Shown piece by piece: positions 9,184 through 18,789 of a stretch of 42,107 nt of DNA (positions are counted from its first letter, which is position 1; each line of letters starts with the position of its first letter). Origin of the DNA: Mesotaenium endlicherianum (Eukaryota > Streptophyta > Zygnematophyceae > Zygnematales > Mesotaeniaceae). A program made the translations under genes and the position numbers. Where the stretch lies: contig WELA01008529.1 of assembly GCA_009602735.1 (NCBI GenBank), forward strand, positions 608,931-651,037. Reading direction: 5' to 3'. Below the pieces are notes generated by a model, which searched no databases, was not told where the DNA came from, and saw nothing but the letters and a program-made list of their open reading frames with translations.

Positions 9184-10050
9184 TCATTTAGCTATCCATG
9201 TAGATAAGCCGGCGAGAATAGCATTTGCAAGATGATGCAATCTTTGCCTTCCATTGTCCATGGCTGTCCAATGGAGTGGAAATCCCCGGAGCACTTCTAC
9301 TTCAAAGACTCCTAACAGCTTTATGCGCGCACTATGCCCAGCTTCTTCCATGAGAAGTAGGTTATTGCAGTTTTCGCCTGTGATGGTTGGGCATAAACCA
9401 TATAATTGAAAGGGGGCCGTCTCATTGAGGCCTGTGACCCACACACCTTAATATGTAGATCTATTACTTGATGCATGAATTGCACAGGCACAGGCAACTT
9501 GAGTGCCGCAGTAGGCCTTTGAAGAAAGCAGGAGGTCTCTAGGATCCCCAAATCTCATTGCAATAAGGACAAGACGTTCCCTTAGCTGTGGCTGACCAAA
9601 CGACAGGCAGTGAATGCTTCTATATGCCTAGTTGTAGCCAAGTGAGTGTAGCGTAGAAGTAACATCGGCTATGTATGGTTGCTCATTGAGCTTACGCCTG
9701 CTTAGAAGACCTGGAACATTTTCGAAAACTACGATTGGTACTTTTGTGTGCTGTAACAGGCGCCACAAGTGTGCCACTTGGTCCGTACGATGAAGCAAAG
9801 CAGCACGTCCAGATGTGTTCGAGCGAGAAGACACATCTTGGCAGGGAAAGCCTGCTAGGACAACATCAGTGTATGGCGGCAAGGATTGCACACTACCAAT
9901 GTCACCTAGTATGTGGACACCCGGAAACTTCTCATTCAAAACTTTCTGGCATACCACATCTTTCTCTACCATGAGGAGAAGGTCGTGGCCTTCATCAATA
10001 AAAGGGATCTCAAATCCAGCTATGCCCGTGAACAAAGAGCAGATTTTCAT
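9184..10050 (-). pseudogene. DNA cytosine-5 methyltransferase, canonical motif order, two internal stops
   Basis: It would transfer a methyl group from S-adenosylmethionine to C5 of cytosine. From the ATG at 10050: motif I LFTGIAG (residues 6-12, cofactor binding), motif IV GFPCQDVS with catalytic Cys70, motif VI ENV (110-112), motif VIII QPQLRER (153-159), target-recognition region, motif IX EVLRGFP, and motif X LANAILAGLSTWI near 276-286. The domain ends at TGA 9184-9186, about 288 codons, normal for a compact bacterial-type enzyme. No BAH domain or chromodomain is fused, and the order I to X excludes a rearranged DRM. Codon 141 is TAG (9628-9630), where the family usually has Trp (GY.WAYR). 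Codon 201 is TAA (9448-9450). Motif X has ANA rather than GNA. Its neighbours are a Myb/SANT-like gene just upstream on the same strand and a Harbinger transposase in the same block. Confidence 0.85.
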
Positions 10051-10554
10051 TGCATAGAGTGCACGCTTTAGATAATTGAAAAAACATATACATGTTATAG
10101 GCAAAACCAGAAGCTTATTATGTGAGCGACAAGTGCAACTCGGGAAACAGCAGGAGGTTGCGGAGTAAGTTACGAATGCAGTTACATACATGCAGACCAC
10201 AAACGCAACTCCAAAAGCAAGAGCAGTTTCAAGCAGTTGATTAATCAGTTACAAAACCAACATGACAGTTGCACCATCTCACATGAGAACTCCACCAGGT
10301 GCAATACTTAGCAGAATATGTACAATACCAGGTAGAGCGCAGGCAGAGGTACCATCCACAAATATTGACACAGGTGCATAGGCAGTATATCTGAAGTGCG
10401 TGTACAGCATGCCACTGCCATGGAAATACAATGTAGTAAACAAATGATACTAACAAATCCTGTAGTCTACAACCAAAATGAAATGGTACACACAGACAAA
10501 GGGCTACATTACAGAGCTACGTTACAGCTACAAAGTACCCAGCTAAATATGTAC
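10051..10554 (-). other. interval between the SANT-like gene and the methyltransferase
   Basis: No coding sequence is recognised. The SANT-like ORF ends at AAG TGA, which also reads as a donor (AA|GTGAGTACA). A pyrimidine-rich TTTTTTCAATTATCTAAAG precedes the methyltransferase ATG and could be an acceptor. That particular pair would not keep the frame, so a spliced fusion is not demonstrated. Confidence 0.35.
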
Positions 10555-12892
10555 TCACTTAACTAGCTGCTCTTCCACTTCGCGGGACATTGATGTAGGT
10601 GTCAGAGGGTTTGCTGTACCCTGAGGACTCTGCTGATGTACGCCCCTCTGGACACTGTTGAGGGTAGTGGCGATATTTTTTAAAGCACCTACCGTGCCCA
10701 TGCCGACATTGCTGACTACCGTGACCTTCTCCATGCCAAATGATAGCTGCTCTCTAAGCATGGCCATAGAAAGCTCGTTGCGCTGATTTGCAAGAGTGAC
10801 TCTAAGGTCGTACTCATCCTGGGCAATCTTACTCTGCAGGTCAATAGCGTCTTTCTGTGCCATAGCCATTATATTGTTGCCATTACTCAAAGCAGATATC
10901 ATCTTGTCCTGCTTCTCTGAACTGTCTGAGGCCTGCTTGTCTATCTGAGCACGAGCATAGACCTCAGCTGGGTTTTTCTTCTTCTTTTTCCCAACATAGA
11001 CACGCTTTGCTTGGCCAACTTCTGCATCAGTGGTTTTACAGCCTTCCTCACTAGATGGAGAATGAGCACCCACGCTACAAGGAATGGCACTAGGGGCCGC
11101 AGTATGGTGCACTGATGAACCCATAACATCTACAGCCTCTGCATTGCCACTAATTGGGGAAGAATAGGGTCTTTTAGAACCCGGGGTGAAGGTACATGGA
11201 AGAGTCTCATCTCCTCCAGATGTAACATCCCCTTCATTCAAGAGGGTGTCAGCAGTGGGAAATTGCGGTGCAACACTGTTAGTCGGGTTGTTGACATCAA
11301 GGAAGGGAGTACCAAACAAACCTCCAAGAGGACGGGCAGGTGGAGGCGACACAGGGGAACCACTGGGCTCTGAATTAAGATCTACCACCCCTATCTTCTC
11401 TCGCAGCTCGTGCAGCAGCTTGTGAGGCTTCAAAGTCCATGGCACGCTGCTCCATGATGTCATTGTGATCTTGATCACCAGGGTTAACAAAGCACACTTT
11501 CTGATCTGCCCGATCCCACCATACCATGAAGACGTCCTTACATGGCCAGTTACGATCCGGCACCATGTTCAATTTCTCCTGTTGTCGAGGACTCATAGAG
11601 AAGAAAGACGGAAACCAACTAGCCGTGCTAACAATGTGATCACATATGCGCTTAAGATTGGGCAGCAGCCTACCCCAAAATTTCTTTACAGCAAGGGCAC
11701 TCCCGTCAAATCCTGTCCTCAACGCTAAGTTTTTAGCTAATTTCTTCCACTGCTTCAAAGTGCATTTGAATTTTGCACCTACCTTTGGATCCAACCCTAG
11801 TTCTTTGTAAAAATCATACAGGGTTTCATTGAGATCTATCCTTTTTTGCTTGAGCCAGATCGAGCCAGAACCAGAGACTTTGTCTTCATCCATGGTAGTT
11901 GTCTTTTTCTTCTTGCAACCTTTTGAAGCTGGCTTTGAATCTCCCGAAGTGGAGGGGTTGGCAAGAACCCTGGCCACAAATGCAATAATAAATGTGTAAA
12001 TGAATAGAGTCATCAATGTGGAAAGTATAGTTGTATCACAGTACAAGGCAGCAATTCATACGTAGCAGAGATGGTGAAAATAAGAAGGCAGGAACGTGGG
12101 TGTATTGTAGACGAATGAAAGTGTACCTGGGTGATGCCGGATCCAGTTGGGTTTAGAACATTTGAAATGTAGGAATCGGTGCAAGCATGAGTCTGCACAC
12201 GACAACATGTATTAGGAATTCGTACCCGAGGCTGTAAGCGCAGATCGTTGGACGCAGAAGCCCTACAAATGCAACATGATAAGGTGGCAGGATAACTCAT
12301 GTGTATTGGAGCGTGTGTGAATAAAATGAATGAAGTAATACGGAGAAGGAGCATTTGCAGTAGGCAGTATTGACCAATTGTGTGGATGTTAACAGCGACC
12401 CCACATCATCAGCTGCCATGGACGATGCGGCTACTTGGGAGGCCTGCCCAGATGCATATAAAATGGTCAACAATTATTAAAATGGCTGTTCAAAAAGTTG
12501 CGTGAAAAGTTACGTACAGCAGAAAGTGCTTAACCCACTTAAGCACAGAAGGAACCTATTGTAGGGTCTTGAAGTTGAAATTGTTTGTCACCTGTCGTGT
12601 TTTCAGGTAAGCGATAGGGACGTGGAAGCTCTAAATGAGCAAGAGTGTGACCCCACTGTGTAATTTGAGGACTCCTATTTATAGAATAAGCAGCCGTTGC
12701 AGATGGGGGGATGAAGGGTCTCCAAGGCATGACAAAGGAAACTATCTGGTTGTTGTGAATGGGAGGAGAATGGGATTGAGGGTATGCTGAAGGAGGGATA
12801 GCATATTGCGGATGACTGGCATAGGCAAATAGGGTTGCACGCAGGCTTTGAATAGCCTGCAAGTCAATTGACTGCTGGGAAGTGGGATCCAT
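10555..12892 (-). pseudogene. Myb/SANT-like coiled-coil protein gene, frameshifted
   Basis: The likely start is the ATG at 12892 (MDPTSQQSIDLQAIQSLRAT), a Pro/His-rich first exon to about 12540. After one or more introns a strong acceptor (GTGGCCAG) at about 11970 opens the main exon. It has a Lys-rich patch, then a tryptophan-rich helical domain (WKKLAKNLALRTGF, VKKFWGRLLPNLKRICDHI, WPCKDVFMVWWDRAD) that I read as Myb/SANT-like DNA binding of the type found in PIF/Harbinger partners. A one-base frameshift at about 11380-11415 joins to a Pro/Ser-rich linker (VVDLNSEPSGSP). A KKKKK stretch and a long C-terminal coiled coil (KIAQDEYDLRVTLANQRNEL) follow, ending EEQLVK-stop. The domain call is by pattern only. 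The frameshift and unresolved exon 1-2 junction make it probably inactive. Confidence 0.5.
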
Positions 12893-13825
12893 AGTGCTAA
12901 CGGTAACGGCTTTTATTGCATACGCAGAATGATATTGAATTGCCATGAGCAATTCTTATGAGGGTGGAAGTTATGAGCTTGTGGAAAGCTACGGAGCAAT
13001 ATTCAAATGTGGGATGAGGAAAAGGAGGGAATGAAGTTTTTGGCCCAATATTTGGAAGTCCAAATAAACTTTTCAAATGCACAAATGAAAGACATCGTGA
13101 GAGGGGTAGACCATGAAATGAATTCAAGCTTGGCATGTCAGAAAGGGCGGTGGATGCCGTCCACGCACATACATGGGAATGAAATTGTCGAGCCAATAGG
13201 TAACGTGGGTTGATTGACCATCATCGTGGTCGAAAAATAAACAAGCTCTGGAGCATGTTTGCCAAACTGACCACGTTCGTCCCCAGGTGCAACGAATTGA
13301 CCAACCAACACTTGTAGGTCACAACGGTAATTTTCGTGGTCAAAATGTGGTCACGAGAGTCCAAAAATCGCACAGTTTGCCAGACACGTTGCAAGTTCAC
13401 GTCGCCAACACATACGTCACGGTCCGCCAAGGTGGACCCATTACGTGCATCTATCACACGCTCTTCAAAGTTCTTGGTCATGGTCACGTTTCTTGGTTCG
13501 AAAAAAGGCCAATGGGCAAGAACTGTAAGTTAGAAAGCTACATGCAGCTCCATGGACCACCACAGACAGCCGTTGCAAGCTAGCTGCTGTCACCGAAGAT
13601 CCAATGTGTCGCTTTTCTACCGTTGCGATGCCAACCTCTAGTACTTAGCTTGTCTAATTGTTCATCTTTTCTTGCAAATTCCATCGTCGAAACTTCATGC
13701 CATGTTTATGCAGATTATTTCGACTTGCTATGGGACATGTTCAATAAGCGGGCTTGCTGTTATTTGTTGTGGTCCACTCCAAGGATGATTTGCATGACAC
13801 AAATTCTAACGTAATACTTAGAACA
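12893..13825. other. stretch without a gene; right edge of the candidate DNA element
   Basis: No gene is recognised. From 13215 to 13500 it is rich in TGACCACG/CGTGGTC words like those at 1315-1690. The inverted sequence matching 1534-1559 lies at 13500-13524. The remainder up to the LTR at 13826 shows no coding signal. Confidence 0.45.
13500..13524 (-). repeat. right candidate terminal inverted repeat
   Basis: It reads GAAAAAAGGCCAATGGGCAA then GAACT, the near reverse complement of 1534-1559. The two lie almost 12 kb apart. Confidence 0.4.
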
Positions 13826-14541
13826 TGTAATGAATCAATATATTGGTTGATATAATATTCATTTGAATAGTAAAGGTAAATAAGTTCAACCTCCTAAACT
13901 TTAGTTAATATCGAGTCTGCTGGACTTTATTAAATCATCAGTTTAATGAATCAGCCGGAAGCAGCAGGCTGAAGTCAACTTAGGTCAGCTTGCTGACAAA
14001 TTCTTTGACAGTCAGCTGACTTCCGTAGTCGGTCGCAGCGAACTGCCTAGATATACATCTAAGTGTGGTGTGCTAGATGAATGGCCAGATTACATCCTTA
14101 GGATGGATGGCGATTCGGGATGATGGGAGATGGCGGTGGATTTGGTTAACCGAGGTCCTACCAACGTGGTTAACTTTCGGGTAGGCGGTGCCATCGCACT
14201 GGCCGTTGAACAGTAAACTCATTTCATGTACATATGCTAGGCATTGCTCTCGAGTTCGGCATTCGGAAACGAGGCCAACTCTCTTGTACAGCTTACTGAG
14301 AGAGATCCGAATCCAAGGCGAGAAGCCATTGATACGCACTGTCTTCTAACCTTGCTTATGTATGAGTTTACTGATTTGCATTATTGATGCTAGTTTACTC
14401 GCGTTTGACTTACGAGTATTATTCACTGCTAGTGTGTTGTCCTTTGGCGTTTAACCAACGAAAAATACCATAAAGATTACTTGCTGATATGAAGATCTTT
14501 ATTAATTATTAATCGCCTATTTGGTAAGTCGATTCATTTCA
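13826..14541 (+). repeat. 5' LTR of the family-A element (copy A3)
   Basis: 716 bp, TGTAATGAATC to GATTCATTTCA, followed after one G by the primer-binding site. The upstream part contains paired palindromic words around TCAGC/GCTGA, such as GTCAGCTTGCTGAC. Confidence 0.93.
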
Positions 14542-14542
14542 G

Positions 14543-14554
14543 TGGTATCGGAGC
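14543..14554 (+). other. primer-binding site (initiator Met tRNA type)
   Basis: TGGTATCGGAGC directly follows the 5' LTR. It matches the common plant PBS TGGTATCAGAGC at 11 of 12 positions. Both family-B elements carry the same variant. Confidence 0.88.
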
Positions 14555-14575
14555 ATTTATCACAGTCTTTTTTGT

Positions 14576-16114
14576 ATGGTAAGGACAAGGTCTCAAACTA
14601 GCAACTCCCGAGACATGGAGAACCAGGATAACGAGAATGTCAAAAACTTGGCGGAAAGCCATGTAGCGGGAACCCGTACCTATTCTGAAGCAGTGGCAGA
14701 TACTGCAGCTAGAGAGGCTGCAGATGAGGCAGCTGCTATTGCCGCAGTCGCAGCACAGCAAGCTGAGGAGGAGAGAGCCAGACTAGAAGCTGAACAATTA
14801 GCAAAGGCCGCTGAAGATACAGAAAGGAGGGAAGGACAGCCAGCTGACGAGCGCACTGTTGAGGAACTTATGGCATCAAGGGCCAATGTTCTGAACCCAC
14901 CTCCTGCTGTACAACTCAATGTACCCCTAGGTCAAATACGTGACCGGCTGAATGCGGCAGGAATTGCTGCTGCAGGAGCGAGAGGGACTGTTGAGGACAC
15001 TACTCAGCGAGTAGATGCCAATGCTGCTGCTGCATTTGCTAATCTGCCACCCCAGATTGTAGACTTGGGAGCATTGTTCGTTCCGATGCTGTCGCAAATG
15101 GCGACCATGTATCAGTCTCAAAAGGAGGACAAAAGAATCATAATGTCCCTATTGCGGGACAGAGACCAACTGGGGTCTCAAACCACTAGTGGTGGTGGCC
15201 GAGGGCCTAGTAAGCCCAAGCCGAAACCTCCCCAAGAATATGATCCTGAGGGGAACATAAAATACTACCTGATCAAGTTTCTCTCGCGGATGTTGAGCAG
15301 TGACTGGAGAACTACCCAGAACTGCAAGATTACGAGAAGGTCAGGCACACCGGTGCGCTACTGAAAGGCAGTGCCGCAGACTGGTGGCTTTACTGGAAAG
15401 GAGAGCGTAAGGCTCGGCAACTCGGTGACCCTACGTGGGTAGAGTTTGTCGAGAAGTTGCATGAGAAGTTTGATGTCATCAACCAGCAGGAGAAAGCTAT
15501 CTATGCGATGATCTCCCTGACACTGAAGCAGACCACTTCAGTTGCTGAGTTTGCTCAAAAGTTCNCAGAAGTTCCAAGAGAACATGATGAAACAGCTAGA
15601 CTTGCCAGAACGGTATAGGATAGCATACTTCAGGTATGGCTTGAAATCCGAGGTCTCTGGTCATTTTGCTGAGAAAAAGTATGAGAAACTGGCTGACTTG
15701 ATCCAGGATGCGGATGCCTGGGATCAGCAGCAGATCAATCACAAGCGCCAGAGTAATGCTTTGGTGTCTAAGGTTGTCAAAAAGCCCCACGGTTCCTACA
15801 ATGCAATCAAAGGAGACCAGGCTGAGGATGATCAGGGTGATGGATACGAGTATGAATATAATGCCATACAGTCTAGAGGTAGAGGTGGTTCCTCTCGAGG
15901 CGGCTATGGAAGAGGTGGTGGTAGGACTAAGCCGAGACCAGCCTCAGCAAAATCCACTTGCTACCATTGTCAGCAATTGGGCCATTACAGAGAACAGTGT
16001 CCAGTCAAGCACCTTCCGAAGGTCGAGAGAAAAGACCAGCCTTTAAAAGACAGCAACAGTCAGTCATCCAGTCTACTGACTGTGAGGATGCTAGAGATAG
16101 TGAGTCGTCACTAG
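14576..16114 (+). pseudogene. gag of the family-A element, frameshifted
   Basis: Gag would form the particle that packages element RNA. The ATG at 14576 (MVRTRSQTSNSRDMENQ) leads an Ala/Glu-rich coiled coil (residues about 35-95). At about 15260 the frame shifts to DQVSLADVEQ-TGA-LENYPELQDY, then the retrotransposon gag core (GALLKGSAADWWLYW, WVEFVEKLHEKFDV). An ambiguous base at 15565 breaks the frame again. The final part has an RGG-rich segment (RGRGGSSRGGYGRGGG) and a CCHC zinc knuckle (CYHCQQLGHYREQC), ending at 16114. The shift and the TGA are real damage. The break at 15565 may be an assembly join. Confidence 0.85.
16042..16048 (+). promoter_or_regulatory. candidate -1 frameshift site T TTA AAA
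   Basis: In the gag frame the codons are CCT TTA AAA GAC. Slipping back one base enters the frame of the protease-pol ORF (FKRQQQSV). The site lies just after the zinc knuckle, where gag-pol frameshifting is expected. No downstream structure was evaluated. Confidence 0.5.
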
Positions 16115-17196
16115 CTGCCCTCGTAGCAGGTATTATGGGTCCTGCTGAACTGGATTCACTATGCATGCCTGACAACCAGATAAAGGAGATCATCAGCAAT
16201 ACAGACATCCAGAGAGTGCACACTCTGGATGCTCTTGTTCCACCTGATGTCCAACATTTTTTTGCTAAGTCAGGAGAACAATGCAAAAGTCAGGAAAAGA
16301 CAGTCCCCCCTATCCTATTGCATTGCATGATTGCAGGTAGGAAGGTGAGAGCATTTGGTAACGGAGGGGCGTCACATACTTTTATCCACAAGGACTTAGT
16401 TAAGCGGCTAAGGCTGCCTACTGTCACCCAAGGGAATAGAAAAATATTCCTTGGAGATGCCTCAAGTATCCCGGGAGGAGTTATAACCAAGCCTATTGAG
16501 GTCCAGTTAGGTTCTGGCATTGCAATTCTAACTGAAACGCTTACATTTGAGGTACTCAACACTAGCTTTTATGATCTTGTGCTAGGCAGGTCCTGGCTTA
16601 ATAGACATCAAGCTGAAGTGTGTTGGAGCAGAGGTACAGTTAAAGTGAGAGGAGCCAGTGATGGGCAGACTGACTTGGCACCCACCAGTGCTCTTCCTCT
16701 TGTCCTGTGTGGATGGCAAATGAAGGAAAAGAAGAGGCTTCCAGAAGAATGCAAGTTGCTGAATGCAATGGAGTTCGTCAAAAGCTGGAACCAAAAGGAT
16801 GACAGAATGTTCTGTCTGCTGCTATGAGAGGTACCTCCTCAACCTGAAGAAGTGCTTGAGAAAAAGCCTGCTGACAAGACCACAAAGGATGGTAAGGTAC
16901 GGCAGGAGTGGCACCCTGTGTTGTACGAGTCTATGAAATTTAATCCAGTTGAGATTAATTACTCAGTGCATGATAAAGAGTTGCTAGCTATCATTCATGT
17001 GCTCAAACAGTGGAGAGCATACTTACCTGGTAAAGCCTTTAAGGTGATTACAGATCATCTAGCTCTGACCCACTTTCAGAAGAAGTCCAAGCTGTCGAGG
17101 AGGGAGAAGCGCTGGAGCCATATGCTGGAGCAGTTCCAAGTCCAGATCGACTACAAACCAGGGAAGTTGAATCCTGCTGATGCACTCCCTAGATGA
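16049..17196 (+). pseudogene. pol part 1: protease with lost Asp, RT deleted, RNase H fragment
   Basis: The retropepsin-like domain spans about 16310-16640. The active-site motif, normally DSGA, reads NGGASHTFI, so the catalytic Asp is replaced. FLGDASSIPGG and LVLGRSWL follow. After TGA 16825-16827 the sequence passes from a pre-RT linker (VPPQPEEVLEK) almost directly to the RNase H core (HPVLYESMKFNPVEINYS, DKELLAIIHVLKQW, ITDHLAL, DYKPGKLNPADALPR). All of reverse transcriptase and the first RNase H acidic residue are missing, at a junction near 16880-16910. A TGA at 17194-17196 follows ALPR, where a CGA (Arg) would be expected. The element therefore depends on enzymes from other copies. 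Confidence 0.88.
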
Positions 17197-18789
17197 CCTG
17201 ACTTGCAAGAAAGGAGTTTTAGTTAGCATGCTGTAGATAAAGTCCTGTGTGCACTCACTTTACTAAAGGTGAAAAAGTGCTTCCTTGAACAACTTAGGAA
17301 AGCCTACCTTTCTGACCCAACATTTGAGCCCAGCCCCACTACTGGTATGTGTCGTGCTACTGCACTCGGGTATAAGCTCAAGGGAGGGGTCTGGGTGACT
17401 GAAACCACTTCAGGCAGGCTGAAGCTGGTCATTCCTAATAACTTGGAAATAAGGTCTCTCTTACTGAGTCAAGCTCATGACAGTCTCCTGGGTGGACATT
17501 TGGGGCAGGCCAAAACTGTTGGCAAACTGGCAAAACATTATCATTGGGAGGGGTTACCCCGGGAGGTCTTGAAATATGTCAAGTCCTGTGACCAGTGTCA
17601 GAGAAATAAGTCTCGGCACACACCACCCGGAGGTCTCTTGCAACCGCTGCCCATCCCAGCTGGACGCTGGGAAACTATATCCATGGACTGGGTGGTCTCA
17701 CTACCAAGAACTGCCAACGGGCATGATTCAATACTGGTAGTCGTGGATAAACTGACAAGAATGGTCATTTTTATCCCCACAACTATCAAAGTGACTGCAC
17801 TCGAAACAGCGAGACAGTTCTACAACCATGTAGTATGCCAACATGGGCTTCCTTCTAATATCGTCTCAGACGGAGACTCAAAATTCACCTCTAAGTTCTT
17901 AATGGGGTTACTGGGAGTCCAACAGCTGCTCAGCACAGCAAACCACTCTCAGACTGATGGGCAGACTGAAAGAACTAATCGAGTTCTGCAGGAGGTGCTG
18001 AGAGCACATATTAACCAAAAACAAGATAATTGGGATAACAAGTTGCCTCAAATTTAGTTTGCGGTCAACAGTGCGGTGCACGCGTCAACGGGCAAGACTC
18101 CTTTTGAAGTCAGCCTGGGTAGAGCCCCTAAGTCTCCTTTAGATGTACTGGGGGAGTCTTTAACTGACCCGGAAGGGATAGACAACCCGGTCTCCCTCCA
18201 GTTAACTCAGGAGTTTGCTGACACCCTGTCAGAAGTCCAACAAAACCTGCACAAAGCCCAAGAAAACCAACAAAAATACGCTAATCAGCACTGTCGGGAG
18301 CTTACATTTTCCAAGGGCAATTTAGTCAAACTGCATTCTCAGCACCTGTACCTCCCTGGTGTGGTCAAGAAAAAGCTTGGCCCTGTCTGGGTCGGTCCAT
18401 ATTCGGTGGTCCGTCGTATCGGTCAGAATGCTTACAAACTGAACATGTCAGCTGAATACAAGGGTCACCCGGTCTTTAATGTCTCCTTCCTGGAACCCTA
18501 CATCAAAGGTGATACACTGTTCACAGGTCGGTTACCTGTCCAACCGGGACCGGTCCCCGCTGTCCGGGATGGCGATCCTGAGGAATATGAGGTCGATGAG
18601 ATTTTAGACGCTCGACGGATTTTAGACGCTCGCTCGGTCCGTCGATCGTCTAAATATGTCATGAAGTACCTCATCCGATGGAAGGGTTATGATGCCTCTG
18701 GGGACACTTGGGAGTTTAAAGACCAGCTGACCAATGCCAAAGGGGCGTTGAAACGGTTCCACCTTCGGGCGGCTGGGGCACCGCCCTAA
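17197..18789 (+). pseudogene. pol part 2: integrase and chromodomain, two stops
   Basis: Integrase would insert the cDNA, and the chromodomain would steer it to particular chromatin. In the frame of the protease ORF it has a TAG at 17224-17226, then the HHCC zinc module (HDSLLGGHLGQ ... SCDQCQ), the catalytic triad Asp in MDWVVSLP, Asp in VSDGDSKFTSKF and Glu in QTDGQTERTNRV, and a GPY-type region (KLGPVWVGPYSVVRRIGQNA). The C-terminal chromodomain is EYEVDEILDAR ... YLIRWKGYDASGDTWEF. TAG 18055-18057 interrupts LPQI-FAVNSAVH, where a GAG (Glu) would be expected. In the chromodomain a 17-bp duplication repeats ATTTTAGACGCTCG, giving ILDARRILDAR. Downstream is a polypurine tract. Confidence 0.9.

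Larger units (their letters stand above)
1534..13524. mobile_element. candidate large gene-carrying DNA transposon (decayed)
   Basis: This block holds a PIF/Harbinger-type transposase, a cytosine-5 methyltransferase, a Myb/SANT-like gene and two unknown genes. All are damaged by in-frame stops or frameshifts. Near-identical 25-bp sequences lie in inverted orientation at the two edges (1534-1559 and 13500-13524). GACCACG/CGTGGTC words cluster in the 300-400 bp near each edge, like the subterminal repeats of a DNA transposon. Seen: the genes, the inverted words and the clusters. Known: PIF/Harbinger elements usually encode a DDE nuclease plus a Myb/SANT-like protein. Inferred: that all five genes travelled together. 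I found no clean target-site duplication, so the exact ends are unproven. A chance cluster of separate insertions remains possible. Confidence 0.35.

Noticed and set aside
9735..10057. Plus-strand frames opposite the methyltransferase
   Set aside because: They are shadows of the minus-strand frame, which carries six conserved methyltransferase motifs.
10061..10558. Spliced fusion of the SANT-like protein to the methyltransferase
   Set aside because: The best donor leaves phase 2 while the best acceptor opens in phase 0. The join is out of frame, so it is not claimed.
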